Assembly: GCF_042683125.1 (NCBI RefSeq)
Contig: NZ_JBHUIY010000017.1
Location: 1-64,000 of the forward strand
Source: Phaeospirillum tilakii
Lineage (GTDB): Bacteria; Pseudomonadota; Alphaproteobacteria; Rhodospirillales; Magnetospirillaceae
Direction: 5' to 3'
Length of the DNA: 64,000 nucleotides
Position 1 is the stretch's first letter, and the number at the start of each line of letters is the position of its first letter. The translations under genes and the position numbers were made by a program. The notes under the pieces were generated by a model that worked only from the letters and a program-made list of their open reading frames with translations, was not told the origin of the DNA and ran no database searches. Shown in pieces: positions 25,548 through 33,880 of this stretch.

Positions 25548-27614
25548 ATGTCGATCAAACGGTTCATTTCGGTCTGCCTCACGGCGATCTCCGCCGTTGT
25601 GGTGGCGCTGGCGATCGCATTGTTCAGCGATAATTGGAAAAGCTTCAGCTATGCGCGTGATGCGGGCGAGCTGGTCCAGGTGCTGGGGGCGCTGACCCAG
25701 GTGTCGGAGGCGCTGTCGCCGGAACGGGGGGCGACCAGCGTCGCGCTCGACGGCGACCCCGCCAACCGCAAGACCCTCGACGAGGCCCGCGCCGGAGTCG
25801 ACCGTGCCTTCGACGCGGCGCTGGCCCAGGCGCGCGGCACCACCCAGCCCGACATCCTGGCGATGACCCGCGCGCTGGAGCAGATCCGCGCCGACAACGT
25901 CCGCCTGCGCGCCGAGGCCGATGCCCTGGCCGGCGGTCCGAGCGACCAGATCGCCGCGTTCCGCCCCCGCTTTTTCAACGCGATGTTCGAGGTGCTCAAC
26001 CGCACCAGTGCCCTGACCGCGACGCTGGAGCGGCGGCTGGTCGGACTCGACGCCGACGTCGCCAGCCCGGCGGCGCTGGCCGGCACCGCCTGGGCCCTGC
26101 GCGATCAGGCCGGGCGCTTCTCGACCCAGCACATCGCCGCGATCACCTCGGGCAAGCCGTTCTCGCCCGAGCTGCTGCGCGACCTCTATCTCGGCCGGGG
26201 CCGGGTGGCGCAATTGTGGGAGCAGCTGCGCGACAAGGCCGGCGGGCCCGACAGCCCGGCCGGGCTGCGCGAGGCGCTCGGCAAGCTCGAAGCCGGCTTC
26301 TTCACCCCGTTCCAGCCGCTGAGCGACCGGGTGTTCAAGGCCGGCCTGGGTGACGGCGTCTACGACCTCACCCCGGCCGAATGGCGGCGCCAGACCGCGC
26401 CGATGCTGAAATCGCTGATGCTGATGCGCGACGCCGCCATCGCCGAGGCCGGCCAGGTCGCCGCCACCCACCGCGACCAGGCCCTGCGCGCCCTGCTGCT
26501 GCTCGGCCTGCTGCTGGCGGTGGCGGTGGTGGTGCTGGCCGGGGCGGTGATCGGCATCCAGCGCCGGGTGGTGACGCCGCTGTCCGGCCTGACCGGCACC
26601 ATCGGCGCCTTCGCCGCCGGCCAGCGCGCCTTCACCGTGCCGCACGCCGACCGCGACGACGAGATCGGCCAGATGGCCAAGGCGATCGAGGTGCTGCGCG
26701 CCAATGCCTGCGACGCCGACGACCATGCCCGCCAGGAGGCCGCCGACGCCACCGCGCGCGATCAGCGCCGGTCGCAGGTCGAGGCGGTCACCGCCCGCTT
26801 CGTCACCTCGATCAACACGGTGGTCGAGGGGGTCAGCGTGGCGATCGAGGGGCTGCGCCGGGCCACCACCACCCTGTCCGCCACCTCGGCCACCACCACC
26901 GAACAGTCCGGGGTGGTCGCCAACGCCGCCGACCATGCCAGCAGCAACGTCCAGACCGTCGCCGCCGCCGCCGAGGAACTGTCCAACAGCATCCAGGAGA
27001 TTTCCCGCCGGGTCGCCGAGACCGCCCACGCGATGGACGGGGCGGTGCATCAGGCCCAGGCCACCGACGCCACCGTGCGCGGGCTGGCCGAGGCCGCCCG
27101 CCGCATCGGCGACGTGGTCAGCCTGATCACCGACATCGCCAGCCAGACCAACCTCTTGGCGCTCAACGCGACCATCGAGGCGGCGCGGGCCGGCGAGGCC
27201 GGCAAGGGCTTCGCGGTGGTGGCGGGCGAGGTCAAGAGCCTCGCCAACCAGACCGCCAAGGCCACCGACGACATCCAGGCCCAGGTGGCGGCGATCCAGG
27301 CCGAGACCGAACGCGCGGTCGAGGCGATCGGCGGCATCAGCGCCACCATCGCCACCGTCAACCAGTACACCATCGGCATCGCCAGCGCGGTCGAACAGCA
27401 GGGCGCCGCCACCCAGGAGATCGCCCGCAACGTCCAGCAGGCCGCCGCCGGCACCGCCGAGGTGTCGCACTCGATCGGCCGGGTGCTGGAGGCCGAGCGC
27501 GCCACCGCCACCGCCGCCACCGAGCTGTCGGCCCTGGCCGACCGGCTGCACGGCGAGAGCGACCGCCTCAAGAGCGAGGTCGGCGGCTTCGTCGCCGAGG
27601 TCAAGGCCAATTGA
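25548..27614 (+). CDS. Tandem chemoreceptor 1 (688 residues, helical sensor domain)
   Basis: A methyl-accepting chemotaxis protein. TM1 lies at about residues 8-28. The periplasmic domain of about 280 residues is predicted all-helical and rich in Ala, Leu, Arg and Glu. TM2 is at about 308-330, HAMP at about 330-385, and the signalling domain at about 420-688 with tip DIASQTNLLALNATIEAARA. The sensor starts with a heptad-like stretch containing PERGATSVALDGD, which recalls the ERG motif of NIT-type nitrate/nitrite sensor domains (inference, low certainty). The signalling half is nearly identical at DNA level to the next two genes. It begins at 25548 with an AAGGGG site, and the second receptor gene follows after 64 bp. 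Confidence 0.92.
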   Translation: MSIKRFISVCLTAISAVVVALAIALFSDNWKSFSYARDAGELVQVLGALTQVSEALSPERGATSVALDGDPANRKTLDEARAGVDRAFDAALAQARGTTQPDILAMTRALEQIRADNVRLRAEADALAGGPSDQIAAFRPRFFNAMFEVLNRTSALTATLERRLVGLDADVASPAALAGTAWALRDQAGRFSTQHIAAITSGKPFSPELLRDLYLGRGRVAQLWEQLRDKAGGPDSPAGLREALGKLEAGFFTPFQPLSDRVFKAGLGDGVYDLTPAEWRRQTAPMLKSLMLMRDAAIAEAGQVAATHRDQALRALLLLGLLLAVAVVVLAGAVIGIQRRVVTPLSGLTGTIGAFAAGQRAFTVPHADRDDEIGQMAKAIEVLRANACDADDHARQEAADATARDQRRSQVEAVTARFVTSINTVVEGVSVAIEGLRRATTTLSATSATTTEQSGVVANAADHASSNVQTVAAAAEELSNSIQEISRRVAETAHAMDGAVHQAQATDATVRGLAEAARRIGDVVSLITDIASQTNLLALNATIEAARAGEAGKGFAVVAGEVKSLANQTAKATDDIQAQVAAIQAETERAVEAIGGISATIATVNQYTIGIASAVEQQGAATQEIARNVQQAAAGTAEVSHSIGRVLEAERATATAATELSALADRLHGESDRLKSEVGGFVAEVKAN

Positions 27615-27678
27615 TGCGCCGCCCCGCGAGGGGCTTTATCGCCAGCGCCCGGCGCTGTAGATGCGAGGGACCCGACCG

Positions 27679-29745
27679 ATGTCGATCAAGACCTTCATTT
27701 CCGCCTGTCTGGGGGCGATCGCCGCCTTCATGGGGCTGATCGCGCTGTTCCTGTTCAGCCAGAACTGGAAGGATTATCAGTCCGCCCGCGACGCCGGGAC
27801 CCTGGTCGGCCTGCTCGGCGCCTCGACCCGGGTGACCGAGGGGCTGGCGATCGAACGCGGCGCCACCAACGTGGTGCTGGAGGGCAACGCCGCCGGCCGC
27901 GCCGCGCTCGATCAGGTGCGCGGCCGGCTCGACGCCAGTTTCGAGGCGGCGACCGCCCAGGCCAAAGGCGCCGGGGTCGCCGAGGGCGCCGAGGTCCTGA
28001 AGACGCTGGAGACGATCCGCGCCACCCTCCGCACCTGGCGCGACAAGGCGGACGCCTTCACCCCGGCCACCCCGGAACAGGGGGTGGCGATGCGCCAGGA
28101 ATTCGGCAAGGCGGTCTATGAGGCGATGAACCTCGCCCTCAAGAGCAACGCCATGCTCGAACGCCATCTGGTCAAGCTCGACGCCGAGGTGGCCAATCCG
28201 GCGATGCTGGCGGGCGAGAGCTGGAACCTGCGCGACCTGTCCAGCCGGGATTCGACCTCCTACATCGTCGCCCTCACCGCGTCGAAGCCGATCGACGCCG
28301 CGCTGCTGCGCGAGATGACCCTGTCCGACGGGCGGATCCGCCAGACCTGGGAACGGCTGGCCGAGCGCGCCGGGGCCGCCGACAGCCCGGCCGCCCTGCG
28401 CGAGGCGGTCGCCAAGGTCGAGGCCAGCTACATCACCCCGATGAAGGCGCTGCGCCAGCGGGTGATCAGCGCCGGCACCACCGGCGCCGGCTACGACCTC
28501 GACGCGGCCGAATGGCGGCGCCTCACCGGGCCGATGATGCAATCGACCCTGGCGATCCGCGACGCCGCGCTGGAGGAAGCGGCCCGGGTCGCCGACACCA
28601 ACCGCGGCGAGGCCCTTAACACCCTGCGGCTGCTCGGCCTGCTGCTGGCCGCCGCCACCGCCACCCTGGCCGGGTCGGTGATCGCGATCCAGCGCCGGGT
28701 GGTGACGCCGCTGTCCGACCTGACCGGCACCATCGCCGCCTTCGCCGCCGGCCAGCGGAGCTTCAGCGTCCCCCATGCCGGCCGCGCCGACGAGATCGGC
28801 CAGATGGCCCAGGCGATCGAGGTGCTGCGCGCCAATGCCTGCGACGCCGACGACCATGCCCGCCAGGAGGCCGCCGCCGCCGCCGCGCGCGACCAGCGCC
28901 GCAGCCAGGTCGAGGCGGTCACCGCCCGCTTCGTCACCTCGATCGACAAAGTGGTCGACGGGGTCAGCGTCGCGATCGAGGGGCTGCGCCGGGCCACCGC
29001 CACCCTGTCCGCCACCTCGGCCACCACCACCGAACAGTCCGGGGTGGTCGCCAACGCCGCCGACCATGCCAGCAGCAACGTCCAGACCGTCGCCGCCGCC
29101 GCCGAGGAACTGTCCAACAGCATCCAGGAGATTTCCCGCCGGGTCGCCGAGACCGCCCACGCGATGGACGGGGCGGTGCGTCAGGCCGAGGCCACCGACG
29201 CCACCGTGCGCGGGCTGGCCGAGGCCGCCCGCCGCATCGGCGACGTGGTCAGCCTGATCACCGACATCGCCAGCCAGACCAACCTGCTGGCGCTCAACGC
29301 CACCATCGAGGCGGCCCGCGCCGGCGAGGCCGGCAAGGGCTTCGCGGTGGTGGCGGGCGAGGTCAAGAGCCTCGCCAACCAGACCGCGCGCGCCACCGAC
29401 GACATCCAGACCCAGGTGGCGGCGATCCAGGCCGAGACCCAGCGCGCGGTCGAGGCGATCGGCGGCATCAGCGCCACCATCGCCACCGTCAACCAGTACA
29501 CCATCGGCATCGCCAGCGCGGTCGAGCAGCAGGGCGCCGCCACCCAGGAAATCGCCCGCAACGTCCAGCAGGCCGCCGCCGGCACCGCCGAGGTGTCGCA
29601 TTCGATCGAGCGGGTGCTGGAGGCCGAGCGCGCCACCGCCACCGCCGCCACCGAGCTATCCGCCCTGGCCGACCGCCTGCACGGCGAGAGCGACCGCCTC
29701 AAGGGCGAGGTCGGCGGCTTCGTCGCCGAGGTCAAGGCGGGCTGA
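27679..29745 (+). CDS. Tandem chemoreceptor 2 (688 residues)
   Basis: A paralogue of the preceding gene with the same length and layout. TM1 is at about residues 8-28 and the helical sensor extends to about 305, with IERGATNVVLEGN at the position of the ERG motif. The sensor also contains NLALKSNAMLERHLVKLDAE and ESWNLRDLSSRDS segments shared with receptor 3. TM2, HAMP and the MA domain with tip DIASQTNLLALNATIEAARA follow. The sensor is clearly closer to receptor 3 than to receptor 1. The start at 27679 aligns with the other two copies. The ATG 18 bp upstream would add MRGTRP, for which there is no counterpart. It is probably co-transcribed with receptor 1, from which it is 64 bp away. Confidence 0.92.
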   Translation: MSIKTFISACLGAIAAFMGLIALFLFSQNWKDYQSARDAGTLVGLLGASTRVTEGLAIERGATNVVLEGNAAGRAALDQVRGRLDASFEAATAQAKGAGVAEGAEVLKTLETIRATLRTWRDKADAFTPATPEQGVAMRQEFGKAVYEAMNLALKSNAMLERHLVKLDAEVANPAMLAGESWNLRDLSSRDSTSYIVALTASKPIDAALLREMTLSDGRIRQTWERLAERAGAADSPAALREAVAKVEASYITPMKALRQRVISAGTTGAGYDLDAAEWRRLTGPMMQSTLAIRDAALEEAARVADTNRGEALNTLRLLGLLLAAATATLAGSVIAIQRRVVTPLSDLTGTIAAFAAGQRSFSVPHAGRADEIGQMAQAIEVLRANACDADDHARQEAAAAAARDQRRSQVEAVTARFVTSIDKVVDGVSVAIEGLRRATATLSATSATTTEQSGVVANAADHASSNVQTVAAAAEELSNSIQEISRRVAETAHAMDGAVRQAEATDATVRGLAEAARRIGDVVSLITDIASQTNLLALNATIEAARAGEAGKGFAVVAGEVKSLANQTARATDDIQTQVAAIQAETQRAVEAIGGISATIATVNQYTIGIASAVEQQGAATQEIARNVQQAAAGTAEVSHSIERVLEAERATATAATELSALADRLHGESDRLKGEVGGFVAEVKAG

Positions 29746-29833
29746 GCCCCCGGCGCGGCGGCACCGCCGCGCCGCCGCCCCCTTGCGGGCGACAGCATCG
29801 CCTCTATCCCCAGTTGATTTTGATCAAGCAAAA

Positions 29834-29855
29834 CGGCAGGCCAAATGGCCTGCCG
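29834..29855. other. Perfect hairpin after chemoreceptor 2
   Basis: CGGCAGGCC (29834-29842) and GGCCTGCCG (29847-29855) form a perfect 9-bp stem with loop AAAT. It lies about 90 bp after the stop of receptor 2, in the 287-bp gap before receptor 3. There is no T-run on the plus side (an AAAA lies on the left), so it would be a weak terminator for the upstream genes. It may instead separate receptor 3 as its own transcription unit. Confidence 0.45.
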
Positions 29856-30032
29856 GGCGTCCGCGCGCTATTACCTACGAAGGGTGGTGGTGTTTTGCCG
29901 CATTGTTCAGCCAATGCATTTACCGGACGACAAACTTTTTTACTTATAGGTCATTCTTCACACGGCGCCATTTTCCATCGGAAGAAATCCGACCGGCCCG
30001 CACCAGATAATACCGTCGTGAGGGGATGACAT

Positions 30033-32099
30033 ATGTCTATCAGCAAGTTCATCTCGGCCTGCCTCGTCGCGATCGGCGCCGTCATGGTGCTGATGGCGCT
30101 GCTGCTGTTCAGCCAGAACTGGCGGGACTTCCAGGCCGCCAACGACGCCAGCGTGCTGGTCCGCCTGCTCGGCGCCTCGACCCGGGTGACCGAGGGACTG
30201 GCGCTGGAACGCGGCGCCACCAGCGCGGTGCTGGAGGGCAATGCCCCCAACCGCCAGACGATGGATCAGGCCCGCGCCCGCCTCGACGCCGGGTTCGAGG
30301 CGGCGCTGCGGGAGGCGGCCGGATCCTCGCTGCCCCAGGCGCGGGAAACCCTGCAAACGATCGAGGGGATCCGCGCCACCATCCGCGACTGGCGCGGCAA
30401 GGCCGACGCCTTCACCCCGACCGCGCCCGAACAGGACGCCGCCCTGCTCAAGCAGTACGCCGCCGGGGTCTACGAGACGATGAACCTCGCCCTCAAGACC
30501 AACGCGATGCTGGAACGCCATCTGGTCCGGCTCGACGCCGAGGTCGCCAACCCGGCGATGCTGGCGGGCGAATCCTGGAAGCTGCGCGATCTGGCCGGGC
30601 GGGATTCGACGCTCTACATCACCGCGCTCAATTCCCGCCAGACGCTGACCTCGCGCCTGTTGCAGGACATGCGGGTGTCGGAGGGACGGATCCAGCAGAC
30701 CTGGGAGCGGCTGAAGGAAAAGGCCGGCGGCCCCGACAGCCCGGCCGGCCTGCGCGAGGCGGCGGGCAAGACCGAGGCCGGCTACATCACGCCGATGCAG
30801 GCCCAGCATGTCCGGGTGATCACCGCCGGCCTCGCCGATGGCGCCTATGACCTCGACGCGGTCGAATGGCGGCGTCAGGCCGGGCCGATGCTGCAAGCGA
30901 CCCTGGCGATCCGCGACGCCGCGCTGGAGGAGGCGACCCGGGTCGCCACCACCAACCGCGAACAGGCGCTGCATTCCCTGCTGCTGCTCGGCCTGCTGCT
31001 GACGGTGGCGGCGGCGGTGCTGGCCGGGGCGGCGCTCGGCCTCCGCCGCCGGGTGGTGACGCCGCTGTCCGACCTGACCGGCACCATCGCCGCCTTCGCC
31101 GCCGGCGAGCGGAGCTTCACCGTGCCCCATGCCGGCCGCGCCGACGAGATCGGCCGGATGGCCCAGGCGATCGAGGTGCTGCGCGCCAATGCCTGCGAGG
31201 CCGACGAGCATGCCCGCGCCGAGGCCGCCGACGCCGCCGCGCGCGACCGCCGCCGCACCCAGGTCGAGGCGGTCACCGTCCGCTTCGTCGATACGATCGA
31301 CAACGTGGTCGAGGGGGTCAGCGCGGCGATCGACGGGCTGCGCCGGGCCACCACCACCCTGTCCGCCACCTCGGCCACCACCACCGAACAGTCCGGGGTG
31401 GTCGCCAACGCCGCCGACCATGCCAGCAGCAACGTCCAGACCGTCGCCGCCGCCGCCGAGGAACTGTCCAACAGCATCCAGGAGATTTCCCGCCGGGTCA
31501 GCGAGACCGCCCAGGCGATGGATGGGGCGGTGCATCAGGCCGAGGCCACCAACGCCACCGTGCGCGGGCTGGCCGAAGCCGCCCGCCGCATCGGCGACGT
31601 GGTCAGCCTGATCACCGACATCGCCAGCCAGACCAACCTTTTGGCGCTCAACGCGACCATCGAGGCGGCGCGGGCCGGCGACGCCGGCAAGGGCTTCGCG
31701 GTGGTGGCGGGCGAGGTCAAGACCCTGGCCAACCAGACCGCGCGCGCCACCGACGACATCCAGACCCAGGTGGCGGCGATCCAGGCCGAGACCCAGCGCG
31801 CGGTCGAGGCGATCGGCGCCATCAGCGCCACCATCGCCACCGTCAACCAGTACACCATCGGCATCGCCAGCGCGGTCGAGCAGCAGGGCGCCGCCACCCA
31901 GGAAATCGCCCGCAACGTCCAGCAGGCCGCCGCCGGCACCGCCGAGGTGTCGCGCTCGATCGGCCGGGTGCTGGAGGCCGAGCGCGCCACCGCCACCGCC
32001 GCCACCGAGCTGTCCGCCCTGGCCGACCGGCTGCACGGCGAGAGCGACCGCCTCAAGGGCGAGGTCGGCGGCTTCGTCGCCGAGGTCAAGGCGGGCTGA
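30033..32099 (+). CDS. Tandem chemoreceptor 3 (688 residues)
   Basis: The third member of the trio, with TM1, a helical sensor of about 280 residues (LERGATSAVLEGN at the ERG position), TM2 near 308-330, HAMP, and an MA domain with the same tip sequence. The C-terminal half matches receptors 1 and 2 almost base for base, whereas the sensor has diverged, so the three presumably report different ligands through the same CheA/CheW interface. A GAGGGG site lies ahead of the ATG. The 287-bp upstream gap, A/T-rich near 29930, suggests its own promoter. Confidence 0.92.
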   Translation: MSISKFISACLVAIGAVMVLMALLLFSQNWRDFQAANDASVLVRLLGASTRVTEGLALERGATSAVLEGNAPNRQTMDQARARLDAGFEAALREAAGSSLPQARETLQTIEGIRATIRDWRGKADAFTPTAPEQDAALLKQYAAGVYETMNLALKTNAMLERHLVRLDAEVANPAMLAGESWKLRDLAGRDSTLYITALNSRQTLTSRLLQDMRVSEGRIQQTWERLKEKAGGPDSPAGLREAAGKTEAGYITPMQAQHVRVITAGLADGAYDLDAVEWRRQAGPMLQATLAIRDAALEEATRVATTNREQALHSLLLLGLLLTVAAAVLAGAALGLRRRVVTPLSDLTGTIAAFAAGERSFTVPHAGRADEIGRMAQAIEVLRANACEADEHARAEAADAAARDRRRTQVEAVTVRFVDTIDNVVEGVSAAIDGLRRATTTLSATSATTTEQSGVVANAADHASSNVQTVAAAAEELSNSIQEISRRVSETAQAMDGAVHQAEATNATVRGLAEAARRIGDVVSLITDIASQTNLLALNATIEAARAGDAGKGFAVVAGEVKTLANQTARATDDIQTQVAAIQAETQRAVEAIGAISATIATVNQYTIGIASAVEQQGAATQEIARNVQQAAAGTAEVSRSIGRVLEAERATATAATELSALADRLHGESDRLKGEVGGFVAEVKAG

Positions 32100-32176
32100 G
32101 CCCTCCCCTCTGCCCCGGCGACGGCCGCGGCCGCCGCCGGGGCGAGCGAAGGCGCCGTCGCCGCCGCTCTGCGAGC

Positions 32177-32189
32177 GATTCTTAGAATC
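32177..32189. promoter_or_regulatory. 6-1-6 palindrome upstream of the iron-uptake operon
   Basis: GATTCT-T-AGAATC is a perfect 6-1-6 inverted repeat about 97 bp ahead of the first operon gene. The arms contain TTAGAAT/ATTCTAA-like elements reminiscent of alphaproteobacterial iron-responsive sites (Fur 6-1-6 pattern or Irr boxes). Given the FTR1/P19 genes that follow, an iron-responsive operator is likely, but which regulator binds it is inference. Confidence 0.5.
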
Positions 32190-32285
32190 TGTTGCTCCGC
32201 ACGTTCTCCCTGCGTAAGATTACCTATCAGACGCAGTCGCAGAGGCGCGTCCGGCCGGTCCGGACGCGAAAGGATGGAACGGACG

Positions 32286-32693
32286 ATGGGCAGCGGAACG
32301 AGACTCGCCGGCGCGGTGATGGCGGCGGTGCTGTGGAGCGGAACGGCCGTCGCGGCGGAACCGCCGCGCTGGGCGGCGGCGGCCGAGCGGGTGATCGCCG
32401 AGATCGACCGGGCCGAGAGCGCCGCCCGGGCCGGTCAGGCCGAGGCGGCGGAAGAGGCCGCCATCGCCAGCTATTTCGAGCAGTACGAGGCCGGCGGGAT
32501 GGAAATCGCCGCGCGACGGACGCTGGGGATCGCCCGGGTCGGCGAGGTCGAGGCCCTGTTCGCCGAGTTGCAGAAACGGGCGGCGGAGAAACGCGGCCTG
32601 GGCGAGACCGCCGCCGCCCTGCGGACCGCCCTGCGCGCCGACGCCCGCCGGCTGGATGCCGAGAAGGTGGTGGTCGAGGGAGGCGGACAATGA
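32286..32693 (+). CDS. Periplasmic protein related to the FTR1 ectodomain
   Basis: 135 residues: a Sec signal peptide (about 1-24), then a predicted helical domain. The segment SYFEQYEAGGMEIAARR followed by EVEALFAELQKRA aligns by eye with the extracytoplasmic N-terminal region of the next gene (LYFQRFDGPLENAI, then ELEGGFAQLIGLA). It therefore looks like a stand-alone copy of the helical Glu-rich domain found at the N-terminus of FTR1-family permeases. It has no Cys or His, so it is not a cupredoxin such as FtrB. Its stop overlaps the FTR1 start (ATGA). The start at 32286 gives a clean signal peptide, and an ATG at 32274 is possible. Confidence 0.7.
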   Translation: MGSGTRLAGAVMAAVLWSGTAVAAEPPRWAAAAERVIAEIDRAESAARAGQAEAAEEAAIASYFEQYEAGGMEIAARRTLGIARVGEVEALFAELQKRAAEKRGLGETAAALRTALRADARRLDAEKVVVEGGGQ

Positions 32694-33880
32694 GGCGGCC
32701 GCTCCTGCTGCTGCTGGCCCTGCTGGCGCTCCTGTGCGGTCCGGCCGGGATGGCCCGGGCCGAGGGGCTCGACCTGCCCCAGGCGGTGGCGGCGGTGCAG
32801 GCCGAGGGCGACGCCCTGGTCGCCGCCTACCAGCCCCAGCAGCGGCTGGTGACGATGCGCGGTTTTTCCGCCCTGTATTTCCAACGATTCGACGGCCCGC
32901 TCGAAAACGCCATCGGCGCGGCCGATCCCGGACTGAAAACCGAGCTGGAGGGCGGGTTCGCCCAACTGATCGGGCTGGCCCGCCAGGGGGTGCCGCCCGA
33001 GACCCTGGCGGCGGCCTGGAACGGCGTGCGCGGCCAGCTCGATCTGGTGCCGGCGCGGCTCGACCGGGGCGGCTTCTGGTCCACCCTGCTGCAATCGATG
33101 CTGATCCTGGTCCGCGAGGGGGTCGAGGCGCTGCTGGTGGTGTCGGCGCTGCTGGCGGTGCTGACCCGCACCGGGGCCGGCCAGCATGCCAGGGTGATCT
33201 ATCAGGGGGTGGCCTGGGCGGTGGTCGCCAGCCTGGGGCTGGCCTGGGTGATCAGCGAGGCGGTGGCGCTGTCCGGCGCGGCGCGCGAGGCGATCGAGGG
33301 CGGCACCATGCTGGTGGCGGCGGCGGTGCTGTTCTACTGCACCTGGTGGCTGCTGGCCAAACGCGAGGCGGCGCGCTGGCAGGCCTATGTCCAGGCCCAG
33401 ATCGGCGCGGCGGCGGCGGGGCGGCGGCTGTTCGCCCTGGGCTTCGCCGCCTTCCTCGCCGTGTTCCGCGAAGGGGCGGAAACCGTGCTGTTCTATCAGG
33501 CGCTGCTCGCCTCGGCCCCCGGCCAGGAGGCGGCGCTCAGCCTCGGCATCGCCGTGGCGGTGATCGCCCTGGCGGCGATCTATCTGGCGATGCGCTTCCT
33601 CACCGTGCGGCTGCCGCTCAAACTGTTCTTCAGCGCCACCGCCGCCCTGCTCTACTACCTCGCCGTGAGCTTCGCCGGCAACGGCGTGGTCGAGATGCAG
33701 ACCGCCCGCGTCCTGCCGGCGACGGTGCTGCCCGGCTGGCCGACCCTGTCCTGGCTCGGGATCCATCCCACCCTGGAGGGGATGGCGGCGCAGGGGCTGC
33801 TGGTGCTGCCGACCGTGGCGGTGGGGGTCTGGTGGCTGTGGCGGCGTGACCGCGCCGGCCGCCCCCGGGTGGCGTCGTGA
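32690..33880 (+). CDS. FTR1-family iron permease (FtrC-like)
   Basis: 396 residues. A signal peptide and helical periplasmic domain (about 25-130) are followed by seven transmembrane helices. The iron-binding REGxE motifs are REGVEALLVVSALL (near 145) and FREGAETVLFYQALL (near 265). The family moves ferric iron across the inner membrane, in Brucella/Bordetella-type Ftr systems after periplasmic re-oxidation of ferrous iron. It starts at an ATGA overlap with the upstream gene and ends at a GTGA overlap with the downstream polyferredoxin gene, so this is tight translational coupling. Confidence 0.88.
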   Translation: MRRPLLLLLALLALLCGPAGMARAEGLDLPQAVAAVQAEGDALVAAYQPQQRLVTMRGFSALYFQRFDGPLENAIGAADPGLKTELEGGFAQLIGLARQGVPPETLAAAWNGVRGQLDLVPARLDRGGFWSTLLQSMLILVREGVEALLVVSALLAVLTRTGAGQHARVIYQGVAWAVVASLGLAWVISEAVALSGAAREAIEGGTMLVAAAVLFYCTWWLLAKREAARWQAYVQAQIGAAAAGRRLFALGFAAFLAVFREGAETVLFYQALLASAPGQEAALSLGIAVAVIALAAIYLAMRFLTVRLPLKLFFSATAALLYYLAVSFAGNGVVEMQTARVLPATVLPGWPTLSWLGIHPTLEGMAAQGLLVLPTVAVGVWWLWRRDRAGRPRVAS

